Shown here in pieces: positions 1 through 8,982 of a stretch of 64,000 bases of DNA. The stretch's first letter is position 1, and every line of letters begins with the position of its first letter. Below the pieces are notes generated by a model. It was not told where the DNA came from. It made no database searches and worked only from the letters and a program-made list of their open reading frames with translations. The translations under genes and the position numbers were made by a program. This stretch comes from Pseudomonadota bacterium (GTDB lineage: Bacteria; Pseudomonadota; Gammaproteobacteria; Acidiferrobacterales; Acidiferrobacteraceae): contig JAKARI010000006.1 in NCBI GenBank assembly GCA_021819245.1, positions 1 to 64,000 of the forward strand, read 5' to 3'.

Positions 1-2
1 TC

Positions 3-431
3 GGGCTTGGCATGGGGGGCATGGCGCTCACGCTGGTGTTGGCGGTGGGCCTTTTCTCGGTGCCCTTGGTCGGATCCCTCTGGGTGCTGGCGCTATGCTC
101 GGCGCTTTTTCTTATGACCGCCCTGGGTATGGGGCTTCTGATTTCGACAGTGGCAAAGAACCAGTTCGTGGCGGGAATGATCGCGCTGGTGGCAACCTAT
201 CTTCCCGCATTCATCCTGTCGGGGTTCATATTCGACATTCATTCGATGCCCTGGCCGATTCGCCTGATCACTCATTTAATCGCGGCCCGATATTTCGTGT
301 CGATACTGCAGACGTTGTTTCTCGCAGGCGATGTGTGGCCGGTTATTATTCGCAATTCCGCGGCGCTTATCGCCATAGCGGCAATATTTCTGGGAATCGT
401 GGCGCGCATTTCGCGCAAGAGGCTCGATTAA
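3..431 (+). CDS. ABC-2 type transporter permease, C-terminal part (5' end outside window)
   Basis: The reading frame is open from the window edge, so the first visible ATG at 12 is probably internal and the gene starts upstream. About 143 codons remain. They encode at least four hydrophobic segments and end in a short basic tail. The pattern, including the motif LSGFIFDIHSMPW before the last helices, is that of the C-terminal membrane half of ABC-2 family permeases (YhhJ/YbhS/YbhR type). The stop overlaps the next permease's start by one base (TAATG), so the two are co-translated and likely form a heterodimeric membrane domain. The ATPase and membrane-fusion genes expected in such exporters would lie upstream. 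Substrate unknown. Confidence 0.85.
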   Translation, partial: GLGMGGMALTLVLAVGLFSVPLVGSLWVLALCSALFLMTALGMGLLISTVAKNQFVAGMIALVATYLPAFILSGFIFDIHSMPWPIRLITHLIAARYFVSILQTLFLAGDVWPVIIRNSAALIAIAAIFLGIVARISRKRLD

Positions 432-1546
432 TGGAGTGGTATGGACGAGTACGGGCGCTAGTCGTGAAGGAGTTCCTGGCGCTTTTGCGCAATAAGGCAA
501 GCCGCACGGTCTTGATTGTGCCGCCCCTTGTCCAGCTTATTGTTTTTAGTTTTGCTGCAACATTCAATCTCCAGCATGTGCCGATCGTTATCTACAATCA
601 GGATCAGGGGGGCGCCTCGCGGCAATTGATCGCGCGATTCGCGGGGTCGCGCTACTTTTCTATTAAGGGCATGCTGACAAGTGATCGGCATCTTGCCGCC
701 ATGATAAACGATAAGGAGGCCCTGCTCGCCATTCATATCGGGCCCCGGTTTAGTCGTGACCTCCTGCTGCATAGGACCGCGAGGGTGGCAGTCGTCGTCG
801 ATGGCCGGAACTCGAATACGGCCGTTATTGCGCTAGGGGACGTGAATGCGGTCATTCAATCGTTCGACACCCGATGGGCGGCGACGCATGCCTGGCATGG
901 GGCGGAAGCGGTACTGGTCGAGCGGGCCTGGTTCAATCCGGACCTGCGATCGCGCTGGTTCATCGTTCCGGGGATCGTCGGGCTTTTGACGCTGGTAGTC
1001 GCCCTGCTCGTGACGGGGCTTTCCGTTGCGCGCGAAAGGGAGGCGGGGACTTTCGATCAGTTACTGGTGACCCCCTTTGCGCCGTGGGAGATCCTGGTGG
1101 GTAAGGCCGTGCCAGGATTTCTGATCGGTGGTCTCGAGGCGACGGTCATAATATTGATGGCGGTATTCGGTTTCGGCGTGCCGTTCATGGGTAGCATCCT
1201 GGCGCTTTATTTGGGTCTCATGCTCTTTTTGCTGGCAGCAATCGGTGTGGGTCTTGCGATCTCGTCGGCATCTGCGACCCAGCAGCAGGGCTTGCTTGGG
1301 GTGTTCCTCTTTATGGTCCCGGCGGTCATCCTGTCGGGATTCGCAACCCCCATCGCCAATATGCCGGTTGCGGTGCAATACTTCACGTACCTCAACCCAT
1401 TGCGCTATTTTCTGGTGATCCTGCGGGGGGTATTCCTGGAAGGCGACGGCATGGGCATTTTGTGGACGCAGTATGTGCCGCTCGCCCTCATAGGTCTTAT
1501 CACCATGGCGATCGCCACCTTCTTGTTCCGGCATCGCCTGACATAG
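431..1546 (+). CDS. ABC-2 type transporter permease
   Basis: 371 residues starting at ATG 431, which overlaps the previous permease's stop (TAATG); the longer frame upstream is a shadow of that gene. The layout is typical of ABC-2 permeases of the YhhJ/YbhR class: one N-terminal membrane helix at about residues 20-42 after a KEFLALLRNKASR motif, a large periplasmic loop (about 45-170), then five or six C-terminal helices. The AREREAGTFDQLLVTP motif sits just after the second helix and is characteristic of the family. Likely the second half of a drug or lipid exporter with the gene before it. It is the last gene of its operon, followed by a hairpin at 1561-1587. Substrate cannot be told from sequence. 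Confidence 0.9.
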   Translation: MEWYGRVRALVVKEFLALLRNKASRTVLIVPPLVQLIVFSFAATFNLQHVPIVIYNQDQGGASRQLIARFAGSRYFSIKGMLTSDRHLAAMINDKEALLAIHIGPRFSRDLLLHRTARVAVVVDGRNSNTAVIALGDVNAVIQSFDTRWAATHAWHGAEAVLVERAWFNPDLRSRWFIVPGIVGLLTLVVALLVTGLSVAREREAGTFDQLLVTPFAPWEILVGKAVPGFLIGGLEATVIILMAVFGFGVPFMGSILALYLGLMLFLLAAIGVGLAISSASATQQQGLLGVFLFMVPAVILSGFATPIANMPVAVQYFTYLNPLRYFLVILRGVFLEGDGMGILWTQYVPLALIGLITMAIATFLFRHRLT

Positions 1547-1560
1547 CGGGGCTGCCTGGC

Positions 1561-1587
1561 GCAGGGGTGGCGTCACGCGACCCCTGC
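1561..1587 (+). terminator. Hairpin after the ABC transporter operon
   Basis: An 8-bp perfect inverted repeat (GCAGGGGT ... ACCCCTGC) with a partly self-complementary loop starts 14 bases after the permease stop. No T-tract follows, so it may end transcription inefficiently or protect the 3' end instead. The rest of the gap up to the 4.5S RNA holds only GC-rich sequence with no supported gene. Confidence 0.4.
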
Positions 1588-1839
1588 AAACCGTCCGCGG
1601 GCGGCCGCGAAATCCGCGTGCGGCGCGCCGCGCCACGAGGTGTTTAGGGTCCCGGGATATCGATCGGGGGCAGCAAAACGGCACGCTCGAGCCGGTGGGA
1701 CGGGGCTTCGAGAGGGCTGCGCGGGCCCAGGGGCCGCCGTGGGGGTATCGGGCGTCTGGAGGGCGGGCATGAGGTTGGCTGGGTTGTCTCCATTATGTTA
1801 ACCTCGTGGCCCTGGATGGATTGTCCAGAGATTCCCAAT

Positions 1840-1955
1840 GGCGGTGACGGCCGACCCCCGCTGTGGCGATCGATCGTAAACCCGGTCAGGTCCGGAAGGA
1901 AGCAGCCGTAGCGATCCGGTCGGGTGCAGCGCCGGGCCGGCCCAAGCCGCCACCC
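1840..1955 (+). ncRNA. ffs: 4.5S RNA, bacterial signal recognition particle RNA
   Basis: The invariant SRP domain IV core GGTCAGGTCCGGAAGGAAGC lies at 1888-1907 and is the Ffh-binding site. It is flanked by complementary arms: GGCGG at 1840-1844 pairs with CCGCC near 1947-1951, and an inner GGCCG/CGGCC pair supports the rod-shaped fold. The length of about 115 nt matches gammaproteobacterial 4.5S RNA. The gene sits just upstream of dnaX, a common arrangement in this class. A possible -10 (TATGTT, 1794-1799) with a weak -35 (GAGGTT, 1771-1776) would give a precursor with a leader of about 35 nt for RNase P processing. The ends are estimated from pairing. Confidence 0.95.
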
Positions 1956-1975
1956 TTTTGGTTGCGAGGACCCTC

Positions 1976-3643
1976 ATGAGCTACCTGGTGCTGGCGCGTA
2001 AATGGCGTCCGCGCACATTCCCGGAGCTTTTGGGCCAGGATTCCGTCGTGCGTGCGCTGCGCTTTGCCTTGAGCGAAGGACGCGTTCATCACGCCTATCT
2101 TTTCAGCGGCATCCGGGGTGTCGGCAAGACCACGGTCGCGCGCCTTCTTGCCAAGGCCTTGAATTGCGAACGCGGCATGGGGCCCGACCCGTGCGGGGCG
2201 TGCTCGGCCTGCCAGGAGATCGATACCGGGCGGTTTGCGGATCTGATCGAGGTCGATGCGGCGTCGCGCACCAAGGTGGACGATACCCGCGAGCTCCTTG
2301 ATAACGTGCAGTATGCCCCGACACGCGGGCGCTACAAGGTGTACCTCATCGACGAGGTTCACATGCTGTCAGCGCACAGCTTCAATGCCCTCCTAAAGAC
2401 CCTGGAGGAGCCTCCACCGCACGTCAAATTCATTCTTGCCACCACCGATCCGCAAAAACTGCCGGTCACGGTGCTGTCGCGTTGCCAGAAATTCGCCTTG
2501 CGGCGCCTCACCGACACCCAGATTCGCGATCATGTCGCCATGATACTGCGCGAAGAGGGCCTGGAACACGACGATGACGCCCTGATGGCGCTGGCGCATG
2601 CCGCCGAAGGGAGCGTGCGCGACGCCTTGAGTCTGCTCGATCAGGCCATCGCCGCAGGCGGTGGCGCAGTGCGCGCCGAGGCGGTGCGCGCCATGCTGGG
2701 GACGGTGGCCCCGGATCTCGTGCACAGGGTGATGACGGCGCTCGCAGACGGCGATGGTGTGGCCCTGCTCGCGGCCGTTGACGAGGCGTATTCTCTGGGT
2801 GTGGCGCCGGATGTGTTTCTCAGCGATATCGTGCGCGCCTGTCATGACATCGCTGTCGCCCAGGCGCTGGCCGCGGACTCGGCGGACTCGTGGACGCGCG
2901 CCATGGCAGAGCGCCTGGCTCCGGAGGCGGTGCAGCTTTATTATGAGATCGGGTGTCTGGGGCGCCGTCAGATGGGCGTGGCGCCCGATCCCGAGACCGG
3001 GCTGCGTATGACGGTCTTGCGGATGCTCGCCTTTCGGCCATCGGGTAGCGAGGCCGGCGGCCTGCGCAGCACGACGCCCGGCGGGGCCTTGCAGCCCGCG
3101 CGCGACACGGACGCCAAGGGGCGCCGGGCACCGCCTGCCGCCGCGCCCTTAGACCCCGCGGGCGACTTGCCGACGTCTTGGGCTGCCCCTGCCGAGAGTG
3201 CCGCAAGCGAGGCGCCGCAATCGGCTGTGACGCCCGCGCCGGCGATAGCTGCATCCGATGGCGCGGTCCTGGAGCAGCTCGGGCTGACCGGCCTTATGAG
3301 GCATATCGTGATGAATGCGGTGCTTGATAAGAGCGATGATCGGGTAGTAGTAACCGTAGACCCGGAGGCCGGCAAGCTTTTGAACAAAGAGCGGGTCAAG
3401 ATGTTAAAGGAGGCGCTGTGCGCCTATTATAAGGACCCGATTGCCGTGGAGGTGACGGTGGCCCCGGTGACCGGTACGCCAAACCACCTGCGCCGGGAGG
3501 CCGAAGAGGCCGCGCGGCGCCAGGCCCGTGAGGCGCTCGCTGCCGATCCGGGGGTAGAGGCCTTGAAGCGAACGTTCAACGCCCGCGTAAACGAGGGTTC
3601 CATGCGACCGCGCAGCGGCACATCAGAGGAGCGAGGGACATGA
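1976..3643 (+). CDS. dnaX: DNA polymerase III subunit gamma/tau
   Basis: Clamp-loader ATPase that loads the beta clamp and, as tau, links polymerase cores. 555 residues from ATG 1976, chosen because [12 protein letters not shown] is the family's N-terminus; the in-frame TTG at 1958 would only add residues. The Walker A motif GIRGVGKTT is at about 45-53. A zinc-binding set C64-x8-C73-x2-C76-x2-C79 follows, and Walker B is LIDEVHML. The C-terminal third contains a Pro/Ala-rich linker and a shorter tau domain than in E. coli (643 residues). I see no A-rich slippery heptamer, so a frameshift-made gamma form is not evident. The stop overlaps ybaB by four bases (ATGA). Confidence 0.97.
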   Translation: MSYLVLARKWRPRTFPELLGQDSVVRALRFALSEGRVHHAYLFSGIRGVGKTTVARLLAKALNCERGMGPDPCGACSACQEIDTGRFADLIEVDAASRTKVDDTRELLDNVQYAPTRGRYKVYLIDEVHMLSAHSFNALLKTLEEPPPHVKFILATTDPQKLPVTVLSRCQKFALRRLTDTQIRDHVAMILREEGLEHDDDALMALAHAAEGSVRDALSLLDQAIAAGGGAVRAEAVRAMLGTVAPDLVHRVMTALADGDGVALLAAVDEAYSLGVAPDVFLSDIVRACHDIAVAQALAADSADSWTRAMAERLAPEAVQLYYEIGCLGRRQMGVAPDPETGLRMTVLRMLAFRPSGSEAGGLRSTTPGGALQPARDTDAKGRRAPPAAAPLDPAGDLPTSWAAPAESAASEAPQSAVTPAPAIAASDGAVLEQLGLTGLMRHIVMNAVLDKSDDRVVVTVDPEAGKLLNKERVKMLKEALCAYYKDPIAVEVTVAPVTGTPNHLRREAEEAARRQAREALAADPGVEALKRTFNARVNEGSMRPRSGTSEERGT

Positions 3644-3960
3644 AGGGTGGGATAGGACAGATCATGAAGCAGGCGCAGGCCATGCAGGAGAATCTGCGCA
3701 AGGCGCAGTCGGAACTCGCGTCGCTCGAGGTCGAAGGACAGGCCGGTGGCGGGCTCGTCAAGGTCACGATGACCTGCCGTAACGATGTGCGCAAGGTGCG
3801 TCTGGACGAGTCCCTTCTGAAGGAGGATCGCGAGGTCGTCGAGGACCTTGTGGCGGCAGCCATGAATGATGCCGTGCGCAAGGCCGAGCAGATGAGCCAG
3901 GAGCGGCTGTCGGGCCTTACCGCTGGGCTCAACATTCCTGGCTTGAACCTCCCGTTTTGA
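3640..3960 (+). CDS. ybaB: Nucleoid-associated protein YbaB/EbfC family
   Basis: 106 residues, normal family length. Small dimeric DNA-binding protein with a helix-strand-helix fold. Recognised from the [14 protein letters not shown] start, the conserved [19 protein letters not shown] segment and the [10 protein letters not shown]-terminus. The start ATG at 3640 overlaps the dnaX stop. It lies between dnaX and recR as in most gammaproteobacteria, consistent with a role in nucleoid organisation or recombination repair. Confidence 0.95.
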   Translation: MKGGIGQIMKQAQAMQENLRKAQSELASLEVEGQAGGGLVKVTMTCRNDVRKVRLDESLLKEDREVVEDLVAAAMNDAVRKAEQMSQERLSGLTAGLNIPGLNLPF

Positions 3961-4562
3961 TCTTGAGTGACGATACCAAGGCGCTGGAGGACTTAAAGCG
4001 CGCCTTGCGCCGCTTGCCCGGCATCGGTCCTAAGTCTGCGCAACGCATGGCGTTTCATCTATTGGGGCGCGACCGGGGCGCGGCCCGGGATATCGCCCAG
4101 GCCCTGCTGCGTGCCGTGGACCGCATAGGCCATTGCCAGCGATGCAACAACTTCAGTGAAACCGAGATCTGTGCCATTTGCCGTTCGGCGCGGCGCGACA
4201 TGGGGCTTTTGTGTGTCGTGGAATCGCCGGCGGATCTCGTGTCCCTCGAGCAGTCCGGGGCCTTTGGCGGCACCTATTTTGTGCTGATGGGGCACCTGTC
4301 CCCCCTGGATGGCATAGGCCCCGAGGAACTGGGCCTGGACAAGCTCGAGGCGCTGCTGGAAGGGGGTTCGGTGCGCGAGGTCATCCTGGCCACCAATGCC
4401 ACGGTCGAAGGCGAGGCCACGGCCCACTACATCGGAGAGATGGCGCGACGGCGCAATCTGCTGGCGACTCGCATCGCCTGTGGCGTGCCGATCGGAGGCG
4501 AGCTCGAGTACATTGATCGCGGTACGCTCGCGCGCGCATTCTCAGGGCGCCGCGAGGCCTAA
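3957..4562 (+). CDS. recR: Recombination mediator protein RecR
   Basis: 201 residues, standard length. RecR acts with RecF and RecO to load RecA onto gapped DNA. Order seen: helix-hairpin-helix ([16 protein letters not shown], about 18-33), C4 zinc finger (C60-x2-C63-x8-C72-x2-C75), then a Toprim domain ([11 protein letters not shown] onward) and the C-terminal [12 protein letters not shown] motif. The start is TTG, at 3957 (overlapping the ybaB stop as TTGA) or at 3963; no ATG is available before the conserved region. Co-transcribed with dnaX and ybaB. Confidence 0.95.
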   Translation: MILSDDTKALEDLKRALRRLPGIGPKSAQRMAFHLLGRDRGAARDIAQALLRAVDRIGHCQRCNNFSETEICAICRSARRDMGLLCVVESPADLVSLEQSGAFGGTYFVLMGHLSPLDGIGPEELGLDKLEALLEGGSVREVILATNATVEGEATAHYIGEMARRRNLLATRIACGVPIGGELEYIDRGTLARAFSGRREA

Positions 4563-4569
4563 GGGCAAC

Positions 4570-4902
4570 TCATATCCCGAGGGCGTCGATCTTCGCGGCG
4601 CATATGAAGTCGTTGTCGCTGAGTCCGCCGATGGCGTGGGTCTGATAGCGCACGACGCACTCGTTATACCCCACGCGCAGGTCCGGGTGATGGTCTTCGC
4701 GATGGGCGATGTAGGCGATCGCATTGACGAACGCCATCGTCTCGTAGAAGTTCGCAAAGCGAAAGTCGCGAACAAGGGCCGGGGCCGCCTCGTCGAGCGT
4801 CCACTGGGGGATCTGCGCCATGAGATCCCGGGCCTGCCGGAGGTCCATGGGCTCTACGCCCCCCTCGCAGGGGCGGCAGGATTGTTTGCGCAGTTCAGTC
4901 AT
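4570..4902 (-). CDS. phhB: 4a-hydroxytetrahydrobiopterin (pterin-4a-carbinolamine) dehydratase
   Basis: 110 residues, usual length. It dehydrates 4a-hydroxytetrahydropterin during pterin cofactor recycling. The family signature EDHHPDLRVGYN supplies the catalytic histidines, followed by VVRYQTHAIGGLSDND. The N-terminus with CRPCEGG is also typical of bacterial members, supporting ATG at 4902 over the internal ATG 18 codons later. It converges on recR with only seven bases between stops and is divergent from orn. No phenylalanine hydroxylase gene is nearby, so the in vivo partner is unknown; the symbol denotes the family. Confidence 0.9.
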   Translation of the reverse strand: MTELRKQSCRPCEGGVEPMDLRQARDLMAQIPQWTLDEAAPALVRDFRFANFYETMAFVNAIAYIAHREDHHPDLRVGYNECVVRYQTHAIGGLSDNDFICAAKIDALGI

Positions 4903-5113
4903 CGTTGCTCCTTAGCAGAGATGATGGGTTATGCGGGTATGGCTTCCCGAGGACGCGCGCGCCGGGTCTTTCAAGGATGCATCCCGGGCCTGGAAGGAGG
5001 GCCTGACACGGCGCGGCATGGGGTTTCGGTGCCATGTGGATGACACGATACACCCTTGAGGTCATTCGTGCGATTGGCTGTTTAAGCCCATGCAAGGCGC
5101 GCGGATCCGGCAT

Positions 5114-5141
5114 TTCGTGGGCGCGCGCGGCACCATATGCT
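5114..5141 (+). promoter_or_regulatory. Possible promoter for orn
   Basis: A -35-like TTCGTG (5114-5119) and a -10-like TATGCT (5136-5141) with 16-bp spacing lie about 60 bases before the orn start. This is consensus matching only. The divergent gap 4903-5202 otherwise shows GC-rich DNA with no gene. Confidence 0.35.
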
Positions 5142-5202
5142 AAAGTCTCTGGTGGTTATGCAGGCAACGCCAAACCTCACATAGGGCATGGAGCAAAACA
5201 GA

Positions 5203-5760
5203 ATGGCGCAAGACCCGAACGCGCTTGTATGGATCGATCTGGAAATGACCGGGCTGCGTCCGGATACCGACGCCATCATCGAGATTGCCACCGTGGTGAC
5301 TGATAGCGATCTCAACATCCTGGGCGAGGGTCCAGTGCTCGCCATTCATCAGCCTGAATCGATTTTGCAAGGCATGGATGACTGGAACCGCCGCACCCAT
5401 GGTAATTCGGGACTCATCGAGCGGATTCGTGCAACAACCGTCGATGCCTTGGAGGCCGAGCGCCAGACGCTTGCATTTCTCGAGCCCTTGGTGCCCAAGA
5501 ACCGCTCGCCGCTTTGCGGTAACAGCATCTGCCAGGACCGGCGTTTCCTGGCGCGTCTGATGCCGAGTTTGGAATCCTACGTCCATTACCGCAATCTCGA
5601 TGTGAGCAGCGTCAAAGAGCTTGTGCGGCGCTGGCGGCCGGAGCTATGCGCGGGCTTCGTCAAGCAAAATACCCACCGGGCCCTGGATGATATCCTCGAG
5701 TCGATCGCCGAGTTGCGGTATTACCGTCAGCATCTGTTTCCGGCCCATGGTGGCGGCTAG
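5203..5760 (+). CDS. orn: Oligoribonuclease
   Basis: 185 residues. A 3'-5' exonuclease that degrades RNA dinucleotides and c-di-GMP-derived pGpG. DEDDh motifs are present: WIDLEMTGL near the N-terminus, [11 protein letters not shown] in the middle, and [10 protein letters not shown] near the end. I prefer ATG 5203 ([17 protein letters not shown]) to ATG 5188 because it aligns with known N-termini and has a GGAG motif at 5190-5193 with good spacing. The next gene starts inside its last codons. Confidence 0.95.
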   Translation: MAQDPNALVWIDLEMTGLRPDTDAIIEIATVVTDSDLNILGEGPVLAIHQPESILQGMDDWNRRTHGNSGLIERIRATTVDALEAERQTLAFLEPLVPKNRSPLCGNSICQDRRFLARLMPSLESYVHYRNLDVSSVKELVRRWRPELCAGFVKQNTHRALDDILESIAELRYYRQHLFPAHGGG

Positions 5761-7150
5761 ATCCCCATCGCAACCCGTTTATGCGCCCGCGCCGCCGGCC
5801 TTGTGGATGGCGGGGGCGCCGGAGGCGAAGGCGGAGATGCGGGCCATAGACGGCCGCATGGCCGCCGGGGTCATGCGATTTGTGACGTATAGGTTCCCGG
5901 GACTTTGCCGGCTTGGGCTGCTCATAGGCGCGGGGGGCAATGGGCGCCAGGCGATGGCGCTTGCCGGGCGCTATCGCGAGACCGGGATTCAGGTCACCCT
6001 TGTGCGTCCGGGGGATACGATCGATGCCGAGGGGCTGCGCGCATGCGATGTGCTGATCGATGGCTTGATAGGGACGGGTCTGCACGGCCCCTTGTCTGCA
6101 CCCTACCGCGAGCAGATCGGCCGGGCGCATGCGAGTGGGCGCCCCATTGTCGCGCTCGATGCCCCGACCGGGCTCGATCTTGGCACCGGCCATGGGCAAC
6201 CCGGTGCCATGCGCGCGGACTATACGCTGTTTTGCGGGGGCGCGAAGATCGGTGCGTTGACCGGCGCCGGCCGCGCGTTGTGCGGCACGACCGCAACGAT
6301 CGACGTCGGTCGTCCCTATCCGGCCGGTTACCTGCGCGCCCTGGTACCCGGTGATCGCGATCTCTGCGCACTGCTTGCGCCACGGCCGGCCACCATGCAC
6401 AAGGGGGATGCCGGCACGCTCGTGGTCGTCGGCGGGGGCATGGGGATGCCGGGGGCCGTGCGGCTCGCCGCCCTGGCGGCCTATCGCGCCGGGACGGGGT
6501 TGGTCGTGGCGGGCGTGCATGAAGACAATGCCGGGGTCCTGGCGGCGGCGTTTCCCGAGTGCATGGCGTTTGGAGTGTCTTCGCCGGCGCTGCCGTGGGG
6601 GCGGGCGCAGGCCTTGCTGGTGGGCCCCGGGCTCGGCCGCGGGGACTGGGCGCGGGACGCCTGGCAGCAGGCCCGGGGCCTGGGGCAGGCCATGGTCGTC
6701 GATGGCGATGGCCTTTACTGGTTGGCGCACGCCCCGGAATCCCGCAAAGACTGGGTCCTGACCCCGCATGAGGGCGAGGCGGCGCGGTTGCTTGGGGTCA
6801 CGCGCGCGGAGGTGGCCGCGGATCGCCCGCGTGCGGCCGTCGAATTGCAGCGCCGTTATGGCGGGGTCTGTGTCCTCAAGGGCGCGGGCACCCTGGTGGC
6901 AGGCGGGGATATCCTGTGGTTGTGCCCATTTGGCAATCCCGGGATGGCCACGGCCGGCATGGGTGACGTCCTGGCGGGGACCATCGCCGGCCTCATGGCG
7001 CAGGGCCTCTCGGGCCTTTCGGCGGCGCGCCTCGGGACCTTTGTGCATGCGCGCGCCGGCGATCTCGCCGTTGCAGGCGGACCGCCACGCGGCCTTCTGG
7101 CCTCGGACGTGGCCTCTGAGCTGCGCGCCGTCCTGGGGGGGCTGTGTTGA
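5747..7150 (+). CDS. nnr: Bifunctional NAD(P)H-hydrate epimerase / ADP-dependent dehydratase, with a degenerate epimerase part
   Basis: 467 residues, overlapping orn by 14 bases (ATG 5747; GTG 5750 also possible). Repairs hydrated NADH and NADPH. The C-terminal dehydratase (about 205-467) is intact by eye: [20 protein letters not shown] nucleotide-binding start, [11 protein letters not shown], and [16 protein letters not shown]. The N-terminal epimerase (about 25-200) is recognisable by [15 protein letters not shown] and ALDAPTGLD. However, the usual NNGGDG loop reads GGNGRQA, and the domain is shorter than usual (family total is about 500). The epimerase activity is therefore doubtful. Lies in the orn-nnr-tsaE-amiC run. 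Confidence 0.88.
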   Translation: MVAARSPSQPVYAPAPPALWMAGAPEAKAEMRAIDGRMAAGVMRFVTYRFPGLCRLGLLIGAGGNGRQAMALAGRYRETGIQVTLVRPGDTIDAEGLRACDVLIDGLIGTGLHGPLSAPYREQIGRAHASGRPIVALDAPTGLDLGTGHGQPGAMRADYTLFCGGAKIGALTGAGRALCGTTATIDVGRPYPAGYLRALVPGDRDLCALLAPRPATMHKGDAGTLVVVGGGMGMPGAVRLAALAAYRAGTGLVVAGVHEDNAGVLAAAFPECMAFGVSSPALPWGRAQALLVGPGLGRGDWARDAWQQARGLGQAMVVDGDGLYWLAHAPESRKDWVLTPHEGEAARLLGVTRAEVAADRPRAAVELQRRYGGVCVLKGAGTLVAGGDILWLCPFGNPGMATAGMGDVLAGTIAGLMAQGLSGLSAARLGTFVHARAGDLAVAGGPPRGLLASDVASELRAVLGGLC

Positions 7151-7596
7151 CCGTGGCGCTGCCCGACCTGTCCCAGACTGCGCGCCTCGGGCGCGCGCTC
7201 GCGCGCGCCCTGCGCGCTGGCGATCAGGTCGTCTTGCGTGGCGACCTGGGCTCTGGCAAGACGGCATTGGCCGGTGCGGTGATTCAGGCGCTCGGCGCCC
7301 AGGGGCCGGTGAAAAGCCCGACTTATACGCTGGTCGAAGAGTACGAGTTGGGGGGGCTTAGGGTCGTGCATGCCGATCTGTACCGGCTGCGGATGCCGGC
7401 GGAACTGGAAGGGCTCGGCTGGTGGGATTACCAGGATGACCGCACAATCATCCTCGTGGAATGGCCCGAGCGCGCGCACGGTCTTTTGCGGCCCGATGTT
7501 GACGTTTGGCTTACCGTCACCGATCATGACAGACAGGCGCATTTGCAGGGGATATCACCACGGGGAGGGGATGTGGTGGACAGTGTAAGGCCGTGA
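7144..7596 (+). CDS. tsaE: tRNA threonylcarbamoyladenosine biosynthesis ATPase TsaE
   Basis: 150 residues, normal length. TsaE works with TsaB and TsaD in making t6A at position 37 of ANN-decoding tRNAs. Walker A is GDLGSGKTAL (about 36-45). The SPTYTLVEEY and HADLYRL motifs and the IILVEWPER segment are family hallmarks. GTG at 7144 overlaps the nnr stop; TTG at 7147 is an alternative. Translational coupling with both neighbours is likely. Confidence 0.93.
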   Translation: MLTVALPDLSQTARLGRALARALRAGDQVVLRGDLGSGKTALAGAVIQALGAQGPVKSPTYTLVEEYELGGLRVVHADLYRLRMPAELEGLGWWDYQDDRTIILVEWPERAHGLLRPDVDVWLTVTDHDRQAHLQGISPRGGDVVDSVRP

Positions 7597-8930
7597 GAGC
7601 GCGTTGGTTTGTGATGGTGATGGCGGGATGGCTCTGGGGGGCCGTCGCTGCTCAGGCCGCGATCCGTATTGGCCAGCCGCTGGTACGTGTCGGTCCGCAC
7701 GCGGTGATCGTGCGCCTCTCGAGCGACGCGCATGTGGTGTGGCGATCCTTTTCCTTGAGCGATCCTGCGCGTGTCGTCGTCGATCTGCGGGGCGTGGTAC
7801 TGCCGGGTGGGCGCGCGCTGTGGCCGGAACATGCGCCCCCCTTGCGGGATATTCGCGCGTTTACCCACCGCAACGGCATGGTGCGCCTGGTATTTGATCT
7901 CACCTCCAAGGCGTCCTATGCCCTCAATTCCCTGCCCGGGGGCCTGACGCTATCCCTGGCTACGGGCGGCGCGCGGTCCTTCGCTGCGGCGCCCCGTCCC
8001 GCCCCCGCGGATCCTGCCCCAGCCCTCAGGGGCCCTGCGCATCTGGCCCCCATATCGGCGCCGGTTGCGCCCCCGGACATCGTCATCGCAGTGGATCCGG
8101 GTCACGGAGGGATCGATACCGGGGCCTGCGGGATCGACGGTATCTGCGAGAAGAATGTCGTGCTGCGCATCGGCCGCGATCTCGCTGCCCTGATCGATGC
8201 CACCCCCGGGTTTCATGCCTTCATGACGCGCACCGGCGATTATTACGTGCCGTTAAGGGAGCGCACGGCCCTGGCCGAGGAGCACCACGCCGCGGCCTTC
8301 ATCTCCATCCACGCCAATGCCCTGCCGGACCCGGAGGGTCTGGATATTCGCGGTGCGGAGGTTTTTATGTTGTCCCAGCATGGCGTAAGCCGCGAGGCCC
8401 GCTGGCTGGCGCGGAGCGAAAACTCGGCCGATGGGGGCGGCGGTCCCCGTTTTGGGGCCGGCAGCGGTTTTTTGCACAACATCCTTCTCAACATGACGCA
8501 AAATGGCACGCGCAGGGCAAGTTATGACCTTGCGAGGGACGTCTTGCGGGCCCTGCACACCATAGGGCCTGTGCATGTCGATCATGTCGAAAAGGCGAAT
8601 TTCGAGGTGTTGCTGTCGCCCACGATACCCTCGATCTTGATAGAGACCGCCTTCATTTCGAACCCTCACGAGGCATTGCGCCTCAATAACCCGGCCCACG
8701 ATGAGCAGATCGCGCACGCCATCTGGGAGGGGGTCATGCGGGATGCGCCGCGCCTTAGGGCGCGTCTCGGCATGACCCCGGGTCCGCGTCTTTATATCGT
8801 GCGTGAGGGGGAGACGCTATCGGGTATTGCCCAGCGGTTCCATGTATCGATCGCCGCCTTGCGCGCGGCCAATGGCCTGCATGGAGGAATCCTGCAGGCT
8901 GGGGCGTCGCTCAGAATCCCGTCGGGATGA
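7593..8930 (+). CDS. amiC: N-acetylmuramoyl-L-alanine amidase, AMIN-Amidase_3-LysM
   Basis: 445 residues from GTG 7593, overlapping the tsaE stop (GTGA). A signal peptide (about 1-22, ending AAQA) directs export to the periplasm. An AMIN domain (about 25-125) would target the septum. A Pro/Ala linker leads to the zinc amidase domain (about 160-385: VDPGHGGIDTG, ISIHANA, and a late ETAFISN with the catalytic Glu). A C-terminal LysM repeat follows (about 398-443). It cleaves the peptide from MurNAc during daughter-cell separation. An AmiB assignment is equally possible because the symbol cannot be settled from sequence. Confidence 0.92.
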   Translation: MRARWFVMVMAGWLWGAVAAQAAIRIGQPLVRVGPHAVIVRLSSDAHVVWRSFSLSDPARVVVDLRGVVLPGGRALWPEHAPPLRDIRAFTHRNGMVRLVFDLTSKASYALNSLPGGLTLSLATGGARSFAAAPRPAPADPAPALRGPAHLAPISAPVAPPDIVIAVDPGHGGIDTGACGIDGICEKNVVLRIGRDLAALIDATPGFHAFMTRTGDYYVPLRERTALAEEHHAAAFISIHANALPDPEGLDIRGAEVFMLSQHGVSREARWLARSENSADGGGGPRFGAGSGFLHNILLNMTQNGTRRASYDLARDVLRALHTIGPVHVDHVEKANFEVLLSPTIPSILIETAFISNPHEALRLNNPAHDEQIAHAIWEGVMRDAPRLRARLGMTPGPRLYIVREGETLSGIAQRFHVSIAALRAANGLHGGILQAGASLRIPSG

Positions 8931-8982
8931 TGATTGTCATGGGTCCAAGCAGTCCAACATAGTGAGCCTGAGGACGGGTGTC

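Noticed and set aside
1976-3643. Programmed frameshift in dnaX
   Set aside because: No A-rich slippery heptamer followed by a hairpin in the expected region.
5660-7267. Long minus-strand ORF opposite nnr
   Set aside because: High-GC shadow of nnr and tsaE; no family motifs and a poor start.
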